From: Candidatus Saccharimonadia bacterium | GTDB taxonomy: Bacteria > Patescibacteriota > Saccharimonadia > Saccharimonadales > 2-12-FULL-41-12 | Assembly: GCA_023263015.1 (NCBI GenBank) | Contig: JALQXV010000068.1 | Span: 1-5,603, forward strand | Reading direction: 5' to 3' | DNA: 5,603 nt | Shown here: positions 3,371-5,603 of the stretch, in pieces | Numbering within the stretch: position 1 is the first letter of the stretch | Layout of the letters: each line of letters starts with the position of its first letter | Program-made: the position numbers and the translations under genes | The notes under the pieces: model-generated | Told to the model about the DNA's origin: nothing | The model's input: only the letters and a program-made list of their open reading frames with translations | Database searches by the model: none

Positions 3371-4401
3371 TATTTGTCGTCCTTTGCGCTCTTAGTTGCA
3401 CCACCAACTTCGTAGCTTGTATTAGTTGATTCAAAGAAGTTTACGAGTTCTAGTGTGTCGTTTGCAGTTGCCATCCACTTAGCTGGGTTAGGCACATTAA
3501 AGTGCGGTTCAAAGCCAAGCTCTTCTAATCGACGGTCAGTCATGTGACGAACGTATTGATTAACGTAGTCGGCGTTCATACCAAGAATGCCGTTTGGTAG
3601 CTTGTAGCGGTTGTAGGCTTCTTCAAGCTCTACAGCTTCTAGGATCAAGCCCTTAATTTCTTCGGCGAATTCTTCGGTTTGTAGTTCTGGATTTTCTTCA
3701 AGCACGGTAAGCAGCAAGTTAATGCCAAACTTAAGGTGCAAGGTTTCGTCACGCACCGTCCAGTCGATTAGGCTACCAAAGTTTCGGAGCAGGTTGCGCT
3801 GACGGAATGCAAGACCAACCATAAAGCTAGAATAGAACCAGATGCCTTCGAGCACGATATTGTACGAAACAAGGTTACGAACAAAGTCTTTTTTGCCTTC
3901 GATACTTAAGATATCGAGGTCTTTGTCCATCATCTTGCGAAGGTAACGAGTCTGGAAGGCGCCCTTAGCAGCTACTTCTGGAACTACGGTATTCATTTCG
4001 TAGGAGCTTTTACGATCCATTGGGAATGTTTCAAGAATGTACTCAAAAGCCATGCAGTGATTAGCTTCTTCCCACATTTGCTTAGACAGGTACAGATGCG
4101 CTTCGGCTGCGTTAACAAACGGATATAAACCAAAGGCGATCGACTTGTTAATTAGTAGCTCGTTAGGGTTTAGGTAGCTAATAACCGTATTAAAAGCGTG
4201 CTTTTCATCTTCACTCAGCTTTTTGTAGTCGCCAAGATCTTGCACTAATTGGATTTCGTTAGGGAACCATGTGTTAGCCACGGCTTGGTTGTACAAGTCA
4301 TACGCCCATTCGTAGCGAATTGGCTTTAGAGTAAGGCCGTCTTGCAGGCCGCCGCCTAGAATACCGTGTGATTCTTGATGATCTTTTTGTACTTGAGTCA
4401 T
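3370..4401 (-). CDS. nrdB: Ribonucleotide reductase class I beta subunit, class Ic type (Phe at the radical site)
   Basis: A 343-residue ferritin-like R2 subunit. The six metal ligands can be placed as E81 (in P-N-E-L-L-I-N), E112 and H115 (in E-E-A-N-H), E185 (in V-L-E-G-I-W-F), E219 and H222 (in D-E-T-L-H). The residue four after H115, where class Ia enzymes carry the radical Tyr, is F119, and the first ligand is Glu instead of Asp. Spacing E81-E112-H115-F119 equals that of the Chlamydia trachomatis protein, the type member of class Ic, which uses a Mn/Fe centre. Y330 near the C-terminus (T-S-Y-E-V-G) matches the radical-relay Tyr. ATG 4401 is chosen as start: GAGGGG lies 8 bases upstream, whereas the in-frame GTG at 4410 would be too close to it. 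It overlaps the preceding stop by one base (TAATG). Confidence 0.95.
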   Translation of the reverse strand: MTQVQKDHQESHGILGGGLQDGLTLKPIRYEWAYDLYNQAVANTWFPNEIQLVQDLGDYKKLSEDEKHAFNTVISYLNPNELLINKSIAFGLYPFVNAAEAHLYLSKQMWEEANHCMAFEYILETFPMDRKSSYEMNTVVPEVAAKGAFQTRYLRKMMDKDLDILSIEGKKDFVRNLVSYNIVLEGIWFYSSFMVGLAFRQRNLLRNFGSLIDWTVRDETLHLKFGINLLLTVLEENPELQTEEFAEEIKGLILEAVELEEAYNRYKLPNGILGMNADYVNQYVRHMTDRRLEELGFEPHFNVPNPAKWMATANDTLELVNFFESTNTSYEVGGATKSAKDDK

Positions 4402-4601
4402 TACTGGCACCCCTCACAACCAAGTTCATCCATTGGATCAACTTGCGCATTGTTAGTGTTGGTTTGTACAGTTTTACCTTGCGCTTCGGCGACCTTAAGA
4501 GCTAGCTCGTTAAGCTTTGCCATGGCGTCTGGATCATTTGGGTCAATCGTTTGTGACTGACTTAGAATTGCTTGGATATCTTGTGATGAATCGTTAGACA
4601 T
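4401..4601 (-). CDS. 66-residue protein ending in Cys-Glu-Gly-Cys-Gln; candidate detached RNR redox tail
   Basis: A small, acidic protein lying inside the RNR operon. Residues 1-24 are polar and probably disordered, 25-42 form a likely helix (A-M-A-K-L-N-E-L-A-L), and 43-58 are an Asn/Thr/Gln-rich linker. The end is D-E-L-G-C62-E-G-C65-Q66. A Cys pair at the extreme C-terminus after a flexible linker is the hallmark of the alpha subunit of class I reductases, where it carries electrons from thioredoxin or glutaredoxin into the active site; many NrdA proteins end in C-E-x-C-Q. NrdA itself, just upstream, ends without any Cys. I infer that this protein supplies the tail in trans. GAGG stands 7 to 8 bases before the ATG, the gap from the nrdA stop is 11 bases, and its stop overlaps nrdB (TAATG), so it is co-translated with both. 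An alternative is a small redox or assembly factor. Confidence 0.8.
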   Translation of the reverse strand: MSNDSSQDIQAILSQSQTIDPNDPDAMAKLNELALKVAEAQGKTVQTNTNNAQVDPMDELGCEGCQ

Positions 4602-4612
4602 AATAGTTCCTC

Positions 4613-5603
4613 TTATTTAGCCTTGGCGAAGCCGAAGCCAACTTTTTTTGCATCCTTTTTAAGTAATTGTTCTGTTTTATTAACTCGTACGGTCGATTGT
4701 TCAGATTGGTGACGTGGTTTAACGTGCAGGTAATAGGTGGTCTTTAGGCCTCGCTTCCATGCAGCGGCATAGATGTCTTCGTACTCGTATACATCGCGAG
4801 TTTCGAGGTACATGTTGCGTGAGATGGCTTGGTCGATCCACTTTTGGGCACGAGCCGCTACTTCAATAAAGGCGTATGGGCTAAGCTCAAAGCTCGTCTT
4901 GTATACGGCTTTAATACTTTCTGGAATTTCGTCGATCTGACTAATATCGCCCTGAGCTTGAAGAATTTGGTCTTTAAGTTTTTCCCATAGGTTGAGTCCT
5001 TTTAGGTCGGCTACGAGGTTAGGGTTAACTTCGAGGAATTTACCACTAAGGGTTGAGCGTGAGAACATTTGGGTAAACTGCGGGTCAAGACCTGGAGTAG
5101 TACCGGCAATGTGCGCAATGTTGGCGGTTGGAGCAATAGCCATAAGAGTGGCATTGCGCATACCTTTTTTAATCTTTGGTCGTAGCTTATCCCATTCAAG
5201 ACGAGTGGTGCGGTTAACTTCGACTTTGGTAGCACGATCTTTTTCAAGTGTCTCAAGCGTGTCAATTGGCAAAATGCCTTTGCTCCACGCACTGCCTTTA
5301 AAGTTAGGGTAGCTACCGTGCTTCTCGGCTAGGTCAGCGCTCATGTCGATTGAGTGGTAGCTAATAAACTCTACAAGCTGGTCGATTAGATCGTAAGCTT
5401 CTTCGCTTTCGTAGCTATAGCCAAGCTTTTCAATTACATCTGTAAAGCCCATTACACCAAGGCCAAGCGCACGGTTTTGCTTGTTGCTGTTCATGGCTTC
5501 TGGAATTGGCGTGTTTGTAATGTCGCACAAATTGTCGAGCTGACGAATCGCACTGCGACTAGCTTCGGCTAGGTTATCCCAGTCCCACTTTTTGTCGGCG
5601 CTC
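4613..5603 (-). CDS. nrdA: Ribonucleotide reductase class I alpha subunit, C-terminal part (5' end outside the window)
   Basis: The frame is open from the right edge (first full codon at 5602) and 329 residues are visible. They cover the second half of the catalytic ten-stranded barrel: N-R-A-L-G-L-G-V-M-G-F (near 5470), K-G-I-L-P-I-D-T (near 5270), the phosphate-binding loop A-P-T-A-N-I-A (near 5130), and the Tyr pair in L-K-T-T-Y-Y-L (4735-4730) that relays the radical, matching Y730-Y731 of E. coli. The thiyl-radical Cys and its partner Cys lie upstream of the window. After the Tyr pair only 38 residues follow, ending in G-F-G-F-A-K-A-K, with no Cys. The conserved C-terminal Cys pair is thus missing, although the length after Y-Y is like that of E. 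coli. This is not an obvious frameshift: the downstream 66-codon gene has its own ribosome site, and its frame is closed by a TAA just upstream of its start. Confidence 0.95.
   Translation of the reverse strand, partial: SADKKWDWDNLAEASRSAIRQLDNLCDITNTPIPEAMNSNKQNRALGLGVMGFTDVIEKLGYSYESEEAYDLIDQLVEFISYHSIDMSADLAEKHGSYPNFKGSAWSKGILPIDTLETLEKDRATKVEVNRTTRLEWDKLRPKIKKGMRNATLMAIAPTANIAHIAGTTPGLDPQFTQMFSRSTLSGKFLEVNPNLVADLKGLNLWEKLKDQILQAQGDISQIDEIPESIKAVYKTSFELSPYAFIEVAARAQKWIDQAISRNMYLETRDVYEYEDIYAAAWKRGLKTTYYLHVKPRHQSEQSTVRVNKTEQLLKKDAKKVGFGFAKAK

Noticed and set aside
4401..4410. GTG 4410 as nrdB start
   Set aside because: GAGGGG would be only one base or so from it; ATG 4401 has an 8-base spacing and the TAATG overlap seen again at the next junction.
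4375..4560. Open frame opposite the 66-codon gene
   Set aside because: Shadow of the small operon gene and of the nrdB start region, without start signals.
4601..4640. Frameshift that would join NrdA and the 66-residue protein
   Set aside because: No slippery heptamer is seen, a TAA lies in the second frame just upstream of its ATG, and the ATG has its own ribosome site. A sequencing error is still possible but would have to span both stops.
4992..5312. Open frames on both strands overlapping nrdA in other frames
   Set aside because: NrdA motifs are continuous through the region; these frames show no recognisable protein.

Overview
The window looks like chromosomal sequence from a small-genome bacterium, most likely of the Patescibacteria/CPR (Saccharibacteria-like). 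This is an inference from style only: moderate GC, very tight gene packing, many very short genes, and first genes that appear leaderless. No marker gene in the window fixes the taxonomy.

Left part (1-460, + strand): a bidirectional terminator, a DnaA-box-like 9-mer, an extended -10 promoter that abuts a second terminator, and a roughly 130-nt leader. The leader contains mutually exclusive pairings that end in an intrinsic terminator, much like a riboswitch or attenuator. It precedes a 31-codon gene for a single-pass membrane peptide with a strong Shine-Dalgarno. A possible 23-codon basic peptide gene follows, overlapping the end of the transposase on the other strand.

Middle (416-1670, - strand): an apparently intact IS1595/ISXO2-type transposase whose promoter shows that its true start is at 1270, a dyad flanked by 12-bp direct repeats, a terminator, a tRNA gene with anticodon GCU in a class I (short variable loop) body, and a strong UUCG-capped terminator directly before the tRNA.

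Right part: a pentapeptide-repeat protein gene (-, 1671-2315) diverges from two tandem paralogous small acidic genes of unknown function (+, 2370-3118). These run tail-to-tail, with no spacer, into a ribonucleotide reductase operon (-): nrdA (3' part only), a 66-codon gene ending in Cys-Glu-Gly-Cys-Gln, nrdB, and a glutaredoxin/NrdH-like gene. Adjacent genes overlap by TAATG or lie within 11 nt of each other. NrdB carries Glu as first metal ligand and Phe in place of the radical Tyr, the signature of class Ic (Mn/Fe) enzymes.

The most unusual point is that the visible NrdA C-terminus has no cysteine pair, while the neighbouring 66-residue protein ends exactly like an RNR alpha-subunit redox tail. 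This suggests that the swinging arm which passes electrons from glutaredoxin to the active site is encoded as a separate polypeptide. The operon would then supply catalytic subunit, detached redox tail, radical subunit and reductant in that order. The second notable point is the GCU tRNA, whose body resembles tRNA-Arg rather than tRNA-Ser. The third is the switch-like leader of the small membrane peptide.
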